From: Begonia masoniana
Lineage: Eukaryota > Streptophyta > Magnoliopsida > Cucurbitales > Begoniaceae
Direction: 5' to 3'
NCBI GenBank assembly: GCA_022432975.1
Contig: CM039512.1
Location: 34,593,730 to 34,657,729 of the forward strand
DNA: 64,000 bases
In this document: in pieces, positions 10,747 to 22,683 of the stretch
How positions within the stretch are numbered: position 1 is the first letter of the stretch
Layout: each line of letters begins with the position of its first letter
Made by a program: the position numbers and the translations under genes
The notes under the pieces: model-generated
Database searches by the model: none
Told to the model about the DNA's origin: nothing
What the model saw: only the letters and a program-made list of their open reading frames with translations

Positions 10747-12899
10747 TGTAATATCCCGGCTTTTCGGGATATTATTATTTTAATATAAATGGTATTTTTG
10801 TAATATATCAAATCAAGCCCGTTTCACGAAAGGAAAGCGTCATTACGATCCTAACAATTAATAGGAATTTTAAGGAAATTATGAAAATTTTCAGAGTTTA
10901 GACGCTATATTCCGAGTAAATACATTTCTCGAAATATAAAGGACGTTTTAGTAAAAATAGTAAACGAGGTCCGTTTTGCGAACAGACAGTTTTAATAGAT
11001 CCCAAATAATAAGTTGGACTTATTGGTGAAATAAGGAGATTTGGTGAAACTGAATAGTTAGCCGATTAATAGAACGAAAGACGAATCAAATAAGAAAATT
11101 AAGTAAAGGGCAAAAGGGTCATTTAGCTAAATCAAATTTATTAAAAGGCAAAATGCCTTAGAACGATTTTCATTCTGAAAATCGTTTCTAGAGAGCGTTC
11201 TCTCTCTCTCTCCCTCTCGACTTCTCCTCTCTGCCAGGCGACAGTTTCTCACGCCGACTCCGATTCTTCCTCCGATCATCCTGTTTTCTTCACGTTTTCT
11301 CCTCCAATCGACGCTCTAGGTATGATTCTATAGTTTTAGAGCGTTTATTTCGATTATTGCGGAGGTTAAGCCAATTAGGGTACGTTAGGGTTTGTGTTAA
11401 AAATTGAGATTTAGTGTCCGAAATTAATAGGTTTACTGTGATTGACGATATAAATGACGTATTAAACGTTATTGGACAAAGTTAGAGTAATTTGTGAGAA
11501 ACGTTAAAAATTTGGAAATATTAGAGTTTTAGGAAAACTCGTTAGTTGTGATTTTAAACTATCGAGTGTTAAGTGTTGTTTAAATACCTCGATTAATTAA
11601 GTTAAGATTTTAGGAATTTTCTTAGTTAAGGATTTTGTTAGATTGGACGTTAAATTGTTTAAGTTCGTTTTAACGACAATTCGGTGAAACTGCTTAGGTG
11701 AACAACGCTCGTGGAAGGAGTTTGAGCTGCAACGGACACGAGGTAAGTTCTCGTGACTTACTCTGGCCGATTGGCCTACACCGTACGTCGATGTCGCGTC
11801 GAGGATCATTGGAGTGTTGTTTGTTTATACGTTTTGGTTGGGTAGTTAGGTTAGTTGTCTATAGGTTTCGTTTATTTGTCTTGATGGTATGTATGTTGAT
11901 TGCTTACTTTCTGCTTATTAACTGTTCATGCATCACGTATTTCAAATGTCATGAAAATGAATTTCCGCACGTGTTTTTAAGAAAAGAAACGAACTTTTGT
12001 AATTAATCTACGTAATCTGTATCTGGTTACGCGAGGTGGGGCTCAGGCATGGCTGTAGGGTTTGTGAGCATGTACCCCCCCCCCCCCTCTCTAGGTGGAA
12101 AGTGGTAGTTCGACCGCGGAATGTATCATTTCCATTTAGAGGGTTGATATCTCGGTAACAATCTGTCTGCGACGTAATAAAATGAAATGAATGAATCTGA
12201 ATCTGAATCTGTATCTGTATCTGTATCTGAATCTGAAATCTGCATGTTTTTCTGAATGGCATACGCACGCATTCATCTGCATTTACGAAGCTTACTGAGA
12301 TTTCATTATCTCATATGTGTCTATATGGTGTAGGTGGTATTGTAGGTGACATCGAGCCAAGTGAGGACGATGTTCCTCCTCCTGATGTATGAGGCAGTTG
12401 ACGGTGGATGGCTGCGGTGGTGTGTTGGCGCAGTCGATGCTCAACCGACCCGTGGGGATGTATGTATAGATTTTGGGGTTATTGGGATATTTGGGGTTGA
12501 TGATGGTATAGAATATTTTATGATGCTTGGATCTGGTTAGGGGCTAGATAATTGTTTTGATGGTTTGAAACGTTTTGGAAACCTGTTTTATAAACTATTT
12601 TTATAAAGTTTTATAGAATTGTTGATGATTTTGATTGGAGGAAAAGTATAGTTTTAGACATATCCACGCTGTTTGTTTTTCACAAAGTTCTATCACGTGT
12701 TTAAGTGCGTTTAGAGTATGTTTAAATTGTACGTTTAGTGGTAATTGTGGATGAAATGAGAGATGTATTAAAGTGTTTGGTGTGCAGTGAAGATGATAGA
12801 AAAATTGGTGTTTGCTCTCTGGAATTCGGATTTCCAGAGAGCAATTGGATAAAAGAAAGAAGTGAAGAAAATAGAAGAAGGGTGGCGACTGGACGCTGG

Positions 12900-13030
12900 A
12901 GGTATGCAGCGATGGGGCGCTGCACATGGGCAGCGATCGGGCGCTGCAAGCGCTCCACTTGCAGCGATCGAGCGCTGCAATATGCAGCGATCGAGCGCTG
13001 CAAGCGCTGCGCTTGCAGCGATCGAGCATC
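12900..13030. repeat. Hairpin cluster in LTR A2
   Basis: Repeated GCAGCGATCG and GAGCGCTGCAA units; TTGCAGCG and CGCTGCAA form 8-bp stems across a short centre, three to four times. An additional CTCTGGAAT..ATTTCCAGAG inverted repeat lies just upstream (about 12817-12841). It is the same position in the LTR as the A1 cluster, with a different arrangement. Confidence 0.8.
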
Positions 13031-13154
13031 GATCTCTGCCTCTCCTCCTCGGCAGAATGACAATTCTGCCCTCCCTTCTGTTTTAATTGAAATTAATTTT
13101 AATTACAGTTTTATTTAATAGTTTAAATTGTTTTAAATGATTTAGGATATTACA

Positions 13155-14315
13155 CTTTCATCCTGATTTCAATTTTGGTTTAAGTCTCACTTATAGTTTA
13201 TTATTGGGATAAAAAAAAAATAGTACGGGTAAATTAGGTACAGTATTAGGGATATTACACTTTCATCCTGATTTCAATTTTGGTTTAAGTCTCACTTATA
13301 GTTTATTATTGGGATAAAAAAAATAGTACGGGTAAATTAGGTACAGTATTAGGGATATTACACTTTCATCCTGATTTCAATTTTGGTTTAAGTCTCACTT
13401 ATAGTTTATTATTGGGATAAAAAAAAAATAGTACGGGTAAATTAGGTACAGTATTAGGGATATTACACTTTCATCCTGATTTCAATTTTGGTTTAAGTCT
13501 CACTTATAGTTTATTATTGGGATAAAAAAAAAATAGTACGGGTAAATTAGGTACAGTATTAGGGATATTACACTTTCATCCTGATTTCAATTTTGGTTTA
13601 AGTCTCACTTATAGTTTATTATTGGGATAAAAAAAAAATAGTACGGGTAAATTAGGTACAGTATTAGGGATATTACACTTTCATCCTGATTTCAATTTTG
13701 GTTTAAGTCTCACTTATAGTTTATTATTGGGATAAAAAAAAAATAGTACGGGTAAATTAGGTACAGTATTAGGGATATTACACTTTCATCCTGATTTCAA
13801 TTTTGGTTTAAGTCTCACTTATAGTTTATTATTGGGATAAAAAAAAAATAGTACGGGTAAATTAGGTACAGTATTAGGGATATTACACTTTCATCCTGAT
13901 TTCAATTTTGGTTTAAGTCTCACTTATAGTTTATTATTGGGATAAAAAAAAAATAGTACGGGTAAATTAGGTACAGTATTAGGGATATTACACTTTCATC
14001 CTGATTTCAATTTTGGTTTAAGTCTCACTTATAGTTTATTATTGGGATAAAAAAAAAATAGTACGGGTAAATTAGGTACAGTATTAGGGATATTACACTT
14101 TCATCCTGATTTCAATTTTGGTTTAAGTCTCACTTATAGTTTAGTTATTATAGTTATTGGGATAAAAAAAAAATAGTACGGGTAAATTAGGTACAGTATT
14201 AGGGATATTACACTTTCATCCTGATTTCAATTTTGGTTTAAGTCTCACTTATAGTTTATTATTGGGATAAAAAAAATAGTACGGGTAAATTGGGTACAGT
14301 ATTAGGGATGTTAAA
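13155..14315 (+). repeat. 105-bp x 11 tandem array made from the LTR 3' terminus
   Basis: Unit starts (CTTTCATCC) at 13155, 13260, 13363, 13468, 13573, 13678, 13783, 13888, 13993, 14098 and 14213. Each unit ends TTAGGGATATTACA, the LTR end itself. Units are nearly identical; they differ mainly in the A-run after GGGAT and in a 10-bp insertion (TTATAGTTAT type) in the tenth unit. The single-copy equivalent in A1 is 1889 to about 2005, on the other strand. Confidence 0.95.
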
Positions 14316-14320
14316 CATTC

Positions 14321-14624
14321 TCCCTCCAAAAAATGTTCAGTCATGCATGCAATGTAAACATAGAAATAAACTAAGGAGTATTTTGAAAGAAAAGACAAAA
14401 TGGTGCTCGGTTACAACATTTGTCAAAATGAAAACAAATTCCTCCTTCAACAATTTTTGTGGCCGAGAGTTGGCTCCCAAGTTAGGACATGGAGAGGCTT
14501 CTCCAAGTATAGGGTGTTTGGCTCCCATTTCAAGCTTTCAAAATAGTCGTCTCCTACAAAAAGAATAAACTTGTTAGAAAGAGGGTCAGCCGAGGACAAG
14601 GCCTTGGCATATCAACAAAGAAAC
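14321..14624. other. Unassigned sequence beyond A2, probable remainder of element J LTR
   Basis: Begins TCCCTCCAAAAAATG, directly continuous with 10746 once A2 and one CATTC are removed. I see no gene. Two overlapping ORFs of 60-90 codons on opposite strands carry no recognisable motif. Confidence 0.35.
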
Positions 14625-14929
14625 TAGACCCCGATCGAGCTTTGTCGATGTAATCGTAATTATCAAAAGACGAGTTTGACCCGAGCCACACTTGTTGAAT
14701 GAACCAAAGCTATCAAAAATGATCTATCAAGTCAATACTTGATGTGCCCCGTAGGCCCATTACACGATCCCAGACCCGAGTTCACAATTTGACTAACACA
14801 CTTGTCTCTTTTGTAGGTCATGGTTCGTGTGAAGACTTGGAGGACACCGTGGACGACTTGAAGTGGGAGATTAAAGCTGGAGACGTTGACCAACCGAAGC
14901 ATCTCCTCATGTGGAAAGACTAAAGGCCC

Positions 14930-15540
14930 TTTAATGCTCACATGGGAATTTGTCTTCCCGAGCTTTAATATTTGTTGCTTTTTTGAAATTTCAAACTTAT
15001 TGGCAAACATTGGCCTTCTTGTTTAAACTTTATTAGATGCATGCTAGGATTAGATGCATGTTAGGATTATATGGATGTTAGGATTAGATGAATGATAGGA
15101 TTAGTTGGTGGCTTGGTTTGGCCCATTGAAGTTGAAGACATGCCCAAGCCAAAGCCCAAGCCCAAGCCCAAGCCCAAGCCCAAGCCCACCATTAGGTCTA
15201 TATATTCATGGCATTGGTGTTTGTAACTTTTTTGGTTGATTTATGAGCACCCACGGATTTCTCTCTCAATAGAAGAAGAAGCTTGGAGCAAAGAGCTTCC
15301 AAGGTAAGCTCGGTTGACAACAACCGAAGGGTTGCGCCCCCGAACCATTCTTCTAGCTTGGTAGCTAGTTGGAGTGGATTTTGCCACCTCCTTCTCCACT
15401 CTTTTGAGAGCGGAAAACAGCAAGGAGTGGCCTTAACCGATTCCTTGAATCGAGTTATCTTCCTTGGAAGAAACTCTTGCCGGAAGCTCCATTGAAGCAC
15501 TCACCGGCCGATTCTCGAAAAACATTATATAAATCCTTCA
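14930..15540 (+). mobile_element. LTR fragment K1
   Basis: GGAATTTGTCTTCCC, a TTGGC(C)-CTTCTTG stretch and an ATTAGATGCATGC stretch match the order seen at 24935-25070, where the block follows the end of a gypsy polyprotein. The right part (15230-15500) has CTCTCAATAGAAG and pyrimidine-rich sequence typical of a transcribed LTR end. Boundaries are approximate and no target duplication was found. Confidence 0.4.
15139..15187 (+). repeat. (CCCAAG)n microsatellite
   Basis: About seven to eight tandem six-base CCCAAG/CCAAAG units inside K1. Confidence 0.9.
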
Positions 15541-16270
15541 TCTTAACGAATCTGGACCACGATTTTCACCAGCACACACCTCACTCACTTCACAAGATTC
15601 ACCTAAAATTTCATTAAATTTCGAGCACGTTTGATATTTCTTTTACATTTTCCACTCTCGGTTTTCTCGGATTTCTCGGATTTGTGTCACCCGGAGCTAA
15701 CAATCTTCTTCGAGTTCTTGAGTTCTATTTGCAGGTCGGAGCTCATCAATACTTGAGAAGATCAAGTTCTTCACAAAGAACTCAAGAGAAGATGAGCTTG
15801 GCTTGTCCCGTCGTCTGGGATAGTACCAGGCTCGACGCATTATTGTTCCTTTTTTTGCAACACACCCAGCTTGGGGGGGAGATTGGAAGTGGGCGGGTTC
15901 AATGGGCCTGACCCGTCATCCAGGATCGGACCAGGCTCAACGCATTAAAGTTCCTTTTTTTACAATACACCCAGCTTCAGATCCAACGAATGGAAGTGCA
16001 AGAATCATATGTATTTTGTTCCTTTTTTGCAAGTTTAGTTTTAGAGAGAGAGAGATATGCGAACCTCGGATGTTAGGAAATCTGAGATCGTCAACAACGC
16101 AGAATAAACAATAAATTGTCGTGTGATTCAAGAAAATAAAGAAACTAGATCACGATCGAGCTTTGTCGATGTAATCGTAGTTATCAAAAGACGAGTTTGA
16201 CCTGAGCCACACTTGTCGGCTGAACCAAAGCTATCAAAAATGATTTATCAAGTTAATACTTGATCAAGGT

Positions 16271-16987
16271 CAAGTTCTTCACAAATAACTCAAGAAAAGA
16301 TTTTCTAAAAACTCAAATTTGTATTAATTTCAAAATCTCTCAAAACAAAGTCTAACTCATCTGTTAAATAAGAAAATAAATAAAAATTATGAAAATAAAA
16401 TAAAAACTAAAAAACACTAAAAACTAAAATTTGGGCCACGTTGGGCGTGCGCTGTCTTAAAATGTGGGGCACACGATCTTCAGACGCGCGGAGTGTGAGA
16501 CGTGTAAAGCGCACGTGACCACTACGTCGTTCGAGTGGGTCGTGTTGTCGTGCGGGGTGAGAGAGACTCGGTGTTGCACACGCGTGGTCGCTTTGCCATC
16601 CAGGTGAGATGGGCTATCTAAAATCGAGGCGCGAGGTTCGCGCACGCTGTTATGATGGGGGCACGGTGAATTTTCTCTCTTCCTCCAAATTAACAAACTT
16701 CTTTTGCATGCCACTTTGTCATGTTCTTTTGCATGTCTTCCTTTCATTGTTTCTCATCCGTGCTCGGCATATTCTTAGGTCTTTGCTCTTGTTTTGAAAT
16801 CTCTTTCTCTTGACTTTTTATGAGAAAATTATAGTGGTTTTTATGCTTCTTTTTCAGGCTTTCTTTGCTTCTCAAGTTTGTCATTAGACTTCATATGTTT
16901 TGTATGTGTTCTTTGGGCTTGAGCTTTGTGGCATCTTAGTTCACCTCAGAGAGAGAGTTAAAGACTCAATGAAAAGTCTAACAAATG
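16271..16987. other. Unassigned sequence left of element E
   Basis: AT-rich start, then a GC-rich block (16435-16640) with many GCGCGC/CACACG motifs like the GC-rich parts of the large LTRs, then T-rich sequence ending CTAACAAATG next to the element. No gene recognised; ORFs below 100 codons have no known motif. Confidence 0.3.
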
Positions 16988-18168
16988 TGATGTGAACCGA
17001 GAAGCGATAAATCTCATTGTCAAATACCATGATCTATTAAAAGATAAAGGAGGTCCAACGAACAAAGCTTCACATGATTTAGTCTTGGAAGCCCGAGGAA
17101 AAGAGTCATCACAACAAAAGCAAAAAAGTATAAAAATAAAGAATTTTGTAGCATGGAAGTGGGCCCCACAAAATTGGCAAAAGAAGACCCATAAGGCACA
17201 GAGTTGGGCTCCACAAATACCAATGGATTGGAGGGAGAAGGGTAAAGATCCACGCAAACTACAAAGAGATAAAGATTCACGTGGGTTGGAAAGAGATAAA
17301 GATCCACACGACTTGATTTATGATGTGATCCAAGTTGAGACCAGATCAAGGCCCAAGAACAAGGATTCAATTGAAGATACGGGCAGCCCAATAAGCAGAG
17401 TAAGAAGCCCAAGATTATTGAAAGATCTTTTGAAGCAAGGGAAGCCAAAGATGCATGAAGATTTGGGAGGATGCGACGCACATGCACATGTAAGAATTAA
17501 AACACATGTGCCATGCACATGAACATGTAGGAATTAAAGAGAACATGCGTCAAGCACATGCATATACGAGGAAATAAAAGGTCACATGCAAAGCACATGC
17601 AAATCATAAAAATCTCGTGGGAAAAGATCTTATCCAGCTGAATCTACTCAAATCAGTTCAAATCACATTCAAACGGAGTTTAAACAAGAGATGACATCTG
17701 ATCATGCAAAGGATCATTATCTCATGATTTTATTAGTTATTTAATTTTTATTTTCGTTTTTTTTATTATTTAATTTAATTTTAATGTGTAGCCTATTTAA
17801 TGGCAAAACTATTTGATTTAATGGAAGAATAAGTTTGAATTAAAAAGATTGAGTTTTTAGAGAGGATTTCTCTTTAGTTCTTTGCGAAGAACAACGATCT
17901 TCTTCAAGTCACACTTGAAGAATCTCGCTTGATAGCTTTGGTTCTTACCAACGAGTTTGGTCTGGGTCAAGCTCCTTTTTTGATAGCTTTGGTTCAGCCA
18001 ACAGGTGTTGCTCGGGTCAATCTCCTGTTTTGATAACTAGGGTTCCATCGAATTCTTCGATTGGGGTCTTAGTTCCTTACTTTGTTCTTGAATCGAAAAG
18101 GCGTTCCTTTGAATTATTCCGCGTTGTTGTCGGATCCCGGGTCCTTTCGATCCGAGGTTCGCATCAGT

Positions 18169-18180
18169 TGGTATCAGAGC
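18169..18180 (+). promoter_or_regulatory. Primer-binding site of element E
   Basis: TGGTATCAGAGC, a perfect 12-base match to the complement of the initiator tRNA-Met 3' end, five bases after the 5' LTR. Confidence 0.9.
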
Positions 18181-18897
18181 TTCGGTTTCTTGATTCAAGA
18201 AGCTATCTTTAATTTTTTTTATCAATATTTTCTTCATCTTATTCTATTCGTCCTAGTACTCAAAAAGCACAAAAAAAAATCATTTTTTTTCCATCTTTAT
18301 TATCAAGTCTCGATTTTTATCATTAATTTTTTTTTTCTTGTGAATTTCTCCTCTTGAAATTCGAAGAGTACAAAAAAAAAAATTATCAAAAGTCAAAAAA
18401 AAAAAATTGAAATTTTTTTCTAGAGATTTTGAAATTTCTAGCCTTTTAAATTCAAAAATTCGTAGATAATTGTTCTTTGAAAATTCAAATTATTGAATCT
18501 TCATTCGAAATATTGTCTTTATCCAAATTTATTCTTTGAAGGTTCAAATTGTTGAATCTTCATTTGAAATATTGTCATCATCCAAACTTTTATTTTATTT
18601 CAATCATACCCTTGATTTAACCATCTTTACAAGTTTGAACTTTTAAGCTTTAAAGTTTGATTTTTTAAAGTTTGGCTTGTTGAATATTTATTATTGATCA
18701 AGTTCTTACGTAAAGAACTAAAAGGGAGATCTAGAGGTAAAAGGCAAAAGGGTGAGACTATTATAGAAAAAGCCTTAATTTTTGAGTGAAACACGAGTGG
18801 AGTGACTTCTATCGAGAGCAAACACGTGAGGGAGAGGTAAGGTCCATTACTTGATTATTTTTTCTTTTACTTCTAACAATTTTCTTTTATTTTCTTA

Positions 18898-19703
18898 TTG
18901 TGGTTGATAAAGAATATCATAAGTGGAGAACAAAATGAGGTGGATTTAAAGTTGTTCATGAAAGCCATGCAAGAAAATTTCAAGGCTCTAAATACGAGGA
19001 TGGACCGATTGGAATCTCCATCCCCTAGTCATACGCGGCAAAGGAAGAATTTCGATGGAAAATTAAAGATAATAGTGGATATTATCAAAGGGAAAGGAAT
19101 GATAGGTCGTACCGAGAAGATGATGATCTAAGTAACATCAAGGTAAATATTCCACCTTTACGAGGGAAGAACGACCCCAAGAGATATTTCGATAGGGAAC
19201 GAAAAGTAGACTTGATGGAGGAACCAGTAAAAGGAGATCAATTAGTCACAAGGCGAGTATTGAATGTGCAAACTAAGGAAGATGGAGCCAAAGTACAACG
19301 TGAGCATATATTCCATACAAGATACCATGTTCTCAACAAAGTTTGTAGTTTGATCATCAATAGTGGGAATTGCACCAATGTAGCCAGCACATTACTAGTC
19401 CAAAAGTTGAACTTGAAAACCGAGCAACATCCAAAACCATACAAATTGCAATGGTCAAGCGATTGTGGAGAAATCAAGGTGACTAAACAGGTGGAAGTTC
19501 CTTTATCAATTGGAAGGTACCAAGATAAAGTTTTATGTGATGTAGTGCCGATGCAAGCTACACACATACTTTTGGGGAGACCTTGGCAATATGACCGAAA
19601 CGGCAAGTATAATGGTTACAAGAATGAGTATTCGTTGATTTACAATGGAAAAACTATTATCCTTACACCATTAAAGCCATGGGAGGCAATTGAAGATCAA
19701 TAG
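18898..19703 (+). pseudogene. Truncated gag plus retropepsin-like protease of element E
   Basis: A gag N-terminus is recognisable (AMQENFKALNTRMDRLE), then, in another frame, the linker NIKVNIPPLRGKNDP and ERKVDLMEEP. The capsid core that should follow is deleted, and the reading continues directly into the protease domain (19212-19703, 163 codons) with EHIFHTRYHVLNKVCSLI, TNVAS, and CDVVPMQATHILLGRPWQYDR. Members of this protease family carry an Asp in the active-site triad; here the site reads IINSGNCTNVAS, Asp replaced by Asn, so it should be inactive. The fragment would belong to a gag-pol polyprotein. Confidence 0.75.
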
Positions 19704-19944
19704 AGGATCACGAAGGAATTTCAAATCATAAAGGACGAGAGAGAGAAAAAGAAAAAGGTGAAAAGAAATTAGTTGAAAAAGAGAGAGAAAGTGGTAAAAG
19801 AAAATAGCTGAAAAGAGTACAAAGAATGATGAAAAACCGAGGGAGAAAGAGAGAAAAGCCGAGGGAAAAGAGAGAAAAGCCGAGGGAAAAGAGAGAAAAT
19901 TTGAGGGAGAGAGAGAACAAAAGTCAAGTGAAAAATAAATTGCG

Positions 19945-20777
19945 TTGGTGAACAAAAGTGAGGATAAGCGTGAGATAATTTTGCTTTTATATAAAAATGT
20001 TTATTTATCATCTAACGACTTACCAAGTTTTCTTCCAAGTGTTGTTTCTTTTCTTTTGCAGAAAAATAAATATGAAATTCCCGAGGAGTTTCAGAGACAA
20101 ATTTCTCCGTTGAGGGAGATTAAGAAGCAAAAAGATCTCGTACCAAGTACGTTAGTTTCAAGTCAACTGGAAACATCAAACAGGTTTGAGTGGTTGGTAA
20201 GACCATATGATTTTTATATTGCACCTATTATATGTATAAGGTTGATAGATAATATGCAAAATTATTTTAATGGAAAATTTGTCATTGATTACTTTGCACA
20301 CAACGTGGTTTATGACAAAATTGTAGATACATATTTTGCGAGTTTCAAATCTGATTTTTACGTTTTAAAAGATTTTAATTCTATTAGATATTATTCGCTA
20401 TTTGATATTATTGATTATTTTGATTCATTAAATCCATTAAATTTATTAACTTTGTTTACTAATAAGTTTGCTCTTGTGTATGAAAGGAAAAATGATGAAT
20501 TTATTAAGAAGTTTCATGCAATGGTAAGACTTATTTTTGAACCTGGAGATTTTGTTTGGCTACGTCTACAAAAAGAAAGGTTTCCGAACAAACGGAATTA
20601 CAAGCTACAAATTCGAGGAGATGAACCTTTCCAAGTCCTAGAGCGCATCAATGACATCGCTTACAAGATCGACCTACCGAGTGAATACGGTAATGTAAGC
20701 ACATCTTTTAATTTTACTAACTTATTTTTATATGATGCAGGAGATTCGAAGACGAATCTTTTCGAAGGGGGAGGGAA
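19945..20777 (+). pseudogene. Remnant of pol 3' end of element E
   Basis: The open frame reaches from 19945 through the polypurine tract into the 3' LTR (404 codons in all). Only its beginning (a linker before RT, PSFLPSVVSFLLQ) and the end (FEPGDFVWLRLQKERFPNKR, PFQVLERINDIAYKIDLPSEY, integrase C-terminal/GPF-like part) resemble gypsy pol. The middle has no RT, RNase H or integrase motifs and is Phe/Tyr/Asp-rich. The extension into the LTR is fortuitous. A purine-rich block (19700-19930) full of GAGAGAAA precedes it. Confidence 0.7.
20763..20777 (+). promoter_or_regulatory. Polypurine tract of element E
   Basis: CGAAGGGGGAGGGAA directly before the 3' LTR start TGATGTG; the usual plus-strand primer site. 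Confidence 0.85.
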
Positions 20778-21952
20778 TGATGTGAAACGAGAAGCGATAA
20801 ATCTCATTGTCAAATACCATGATCTATTAGAGGATAAAGTAGGTCCAACGAACAAAGTTTCACATGATTTAGTCTTGGAAGCCCGAGGAAAAGAGTCATC
20901 ACAACAAAAGCAAAAGAGTATAAAAATAAAGAATTTTGTAGCATGGAAGTGGGCCCCACAAAATTGGCAAAAGAAGACCCATAAGGCACAGAGTTGGGCT
21001 CCACAAATACCAATGGATTGGAGGGAGAAGGGTAAAGATCCACGCAAACTACAAAGAGATAAAAATTCACGTGGGTTGGAAAGAGATAAAGATCCACACG
21101 ACTTGATTTATGATGTGATCCAAGTTGAGACCAGATCAAGGCCCAAGAACAAGGATTGAATTGAAGATACGGGCAGCCCAATAAGCAGAGTAAGAAGCCT
21201 AAGATTATTGAAAGATCTTTTGAAGCAAGGGAAGCCAAAGATGCATGAAGATTTGGGAGGATGCGACGCACATGCACATGTAAAAATTAAAACACATGTG
21301 TCATGCACATGCACATGTAGGAATTAAATAGGACATGCGCCAAGCACATGCATATACGAGGAAATAAAAGGTCACATGCAAAGCACATGCAAATCATACA
21401 AATCTCGTGGGAAAAGATCTTATCTAGCTAAATCTACTCAAATCAGTTCAAATCTTGTTCAAACGGAGTTTAAACAAGAGATGACATCCGATCATGCAAA
21501 GGATCATTATCTCATGATTTTATTAGTTATTTAATTTTTATTTTCGTTTTTTTTATTATTTAATTTAATTTTAATGTGTAGCCTATTTAATGGCAAAACT
21601 ATTTGATTTAATGGAAGAACAAGTTTGAATTAAAAAAATTGAGTTTTTAGAGAGGATTTCTCTTTAGTTCTTTGCGAAGAACAACGATCTTCTTCAAGTC
21701 ACACTTGAAAAATCTCGCTTGATAGCTTTGGTTCTTACCAACGAGTTTGGTCTGGGTCAAGCTCCTGTTTTGATAGCTTTAGTTCAGCCAACAGGTGTGG
21801 CTCGGGTCAAGCTCATGTTTTGATAACTAGGGTTCCATCGAATTATTCGATTGGGTCTTAGTTCCTTACTTTGTTCTTGAATCGAAAAGTCGTTCCTTTG
21901 AATTATTTCGCGTTGTTGTCGGGTCCCGGGTCCTTTCGATCCGAGGTTCGCA

Positions 21953-22683
21953 TTAAAATGTTAACAGCAAGATATTCGTTGCTAACGCCTTAAATTATAA
22001 GGTGTCAATCATCAAAATTAGAAGTATAAAATGTCAATTGAAAATACCAGTTTTCTTCAAGATCTGATATGATTATTACCTTAAAATAAATTTATATATT
22101 TAAGAGTAATGATACGTTTATCTTTTTTTTTCTACACTATTATCTAATATTATGAAATGACGTTCATTAATTAGTACAATTAATATATTACTTAACTATT
22201 TATAATTTATTTCTGAGTGTTGTACTTATTAATGAACTACACATAATGTCAAGAGGAAAGATTGAATATCAATTGTCATTTCTAGATTAAGGAGTTAACT
22301 GAGGTATGGGGTGTATACGAAGGCTCTATTTTTTTAACAAAGAGATGAGCGCCTTCAATTGGGCCTATGAGAAATGAGCTTGAGCCGGAGCCCACCTAGG
22401 ACCCATCCGAGATCGGACACCTAGGCCCATGCCTAGACCTGTTTTCAATCCTCATGCTATGCTTGTGAATATAAATAAATATCAAGTATTAACTTTGGTT
22501 GAGTATGAAATAAAATATAAGATAACTGGCTCTTCTGTTCTATATATACAATCTCACCCAATCTCAGTAAATACTGCACACGTGAAGCAATTATCAGACA
22601 TTGATGAACAATATGAGGCTCAGCCTTCCAAAAGAGAGAATAATGAGAAATGCATCGCTTGATTCATCATCATCACCTGGTTG
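21953..22683. other. Spacer between element E and the 3' end of the ALIS-like gene
   Basis: AT-rich, no recognised gene. The right part probably includes the 3' UTR of the minus-strand gene. A 77-codon plus-strand ORF at 22429 has no known motif. Confidence 0.4.

Larger units (their letters stand above)
10742..14320 (+). mobile_element. Solo LTR A2 (plus) with target duplication and amplified 3' end
   Basis: LTR 10747-14315 (3569 bp) starts TGTAATATCCCGG; its last copy ends GGGATGTTAAA, one base off the expected TTACA. CATTC flanks it at 10742-10746 and 14316-14320, showing insertion into element J's LTR. It is the plus-strand counterpart of A1. Modules: donor CTCTAG|GTATG (11319/11320), second donor ACGAG|GTAAGT (11742/11743), stem-loop GGCCGATTGGCC (11765-11776), CATGCATCAC (about 11929), a 13-C run (12075-12087), a TATCTG/AATCTG microsatellite (about 12190-12240), acceptor-like TGTAG|GTGAC (12345/12346), hairpins (12900-13030), then the 105-bp array. 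Internal ORFs have no recognisable content. Confidence 0.88.
14625..16270. repeat. Old LTR debris with two copies of a ~120-bp module
   Basis: 14622-14740 (CGATCGAGCTTTGTCGATG...AATACTTGATG) recurs at 16150-16265 with few changes. Both contain CCAAAGCTATCAAAA, whose complement occurs in the LTRs of the element at 16988-21952 (about 17930-17990, TTTTGATAGCTTTGG), so the debris is distantly related to those LTRs, in reverse. About 15793-15876 and 15905-15975 are a diverged tandem pair (ACCAGGCTC-ACGCATTA, CACACCCAGCTT). Between lies fragment K1 (14930-15540). No gene is supported. Confidence 0.5.
16988..21952 (+). mobile_element. Ty3/gypsy element E, internally deleted, both LTRs present
   Basis: 5' LTR 16988-18163 (1176 bp), 3' LTR 20778-21952 (1175 bp), both starting TGATGTGAA and ending GGTTCGCA. 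By eye they differ at about 35 sites (about 97% identical). A primer-binding site TGGTATCAGAGC lies at 18169-18180 and a polypurine tract CGAAGGGGGAGGGAA at 20763-20777. The 2.6-kb interior keeps gag and protease fragments and the last part of pol; RT, RNase H and integrase core are missing, so the copy is non-autonomous. AAATG precedes the 5' LTR (16983-16987) and recurs 3 bp beyond the 3' LTR (21956-21960), an imperfectly placed duplication. Confidence 0.9.

Noticed and set aside
16992..17522. 176-codon LTR ORF, with similar ORF at 20780-21159
   Set aside because: Lies wholly in the LTR of element E, lacks known domains and is broken differently in the two LTRs.
19945..21159. 404-codon ORF as an intact gene
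   Set aside because: It starts in degraded pol and runs through the polypurine tract into the 3' LTR; only short ends resemble integrase C-terminal sequence.
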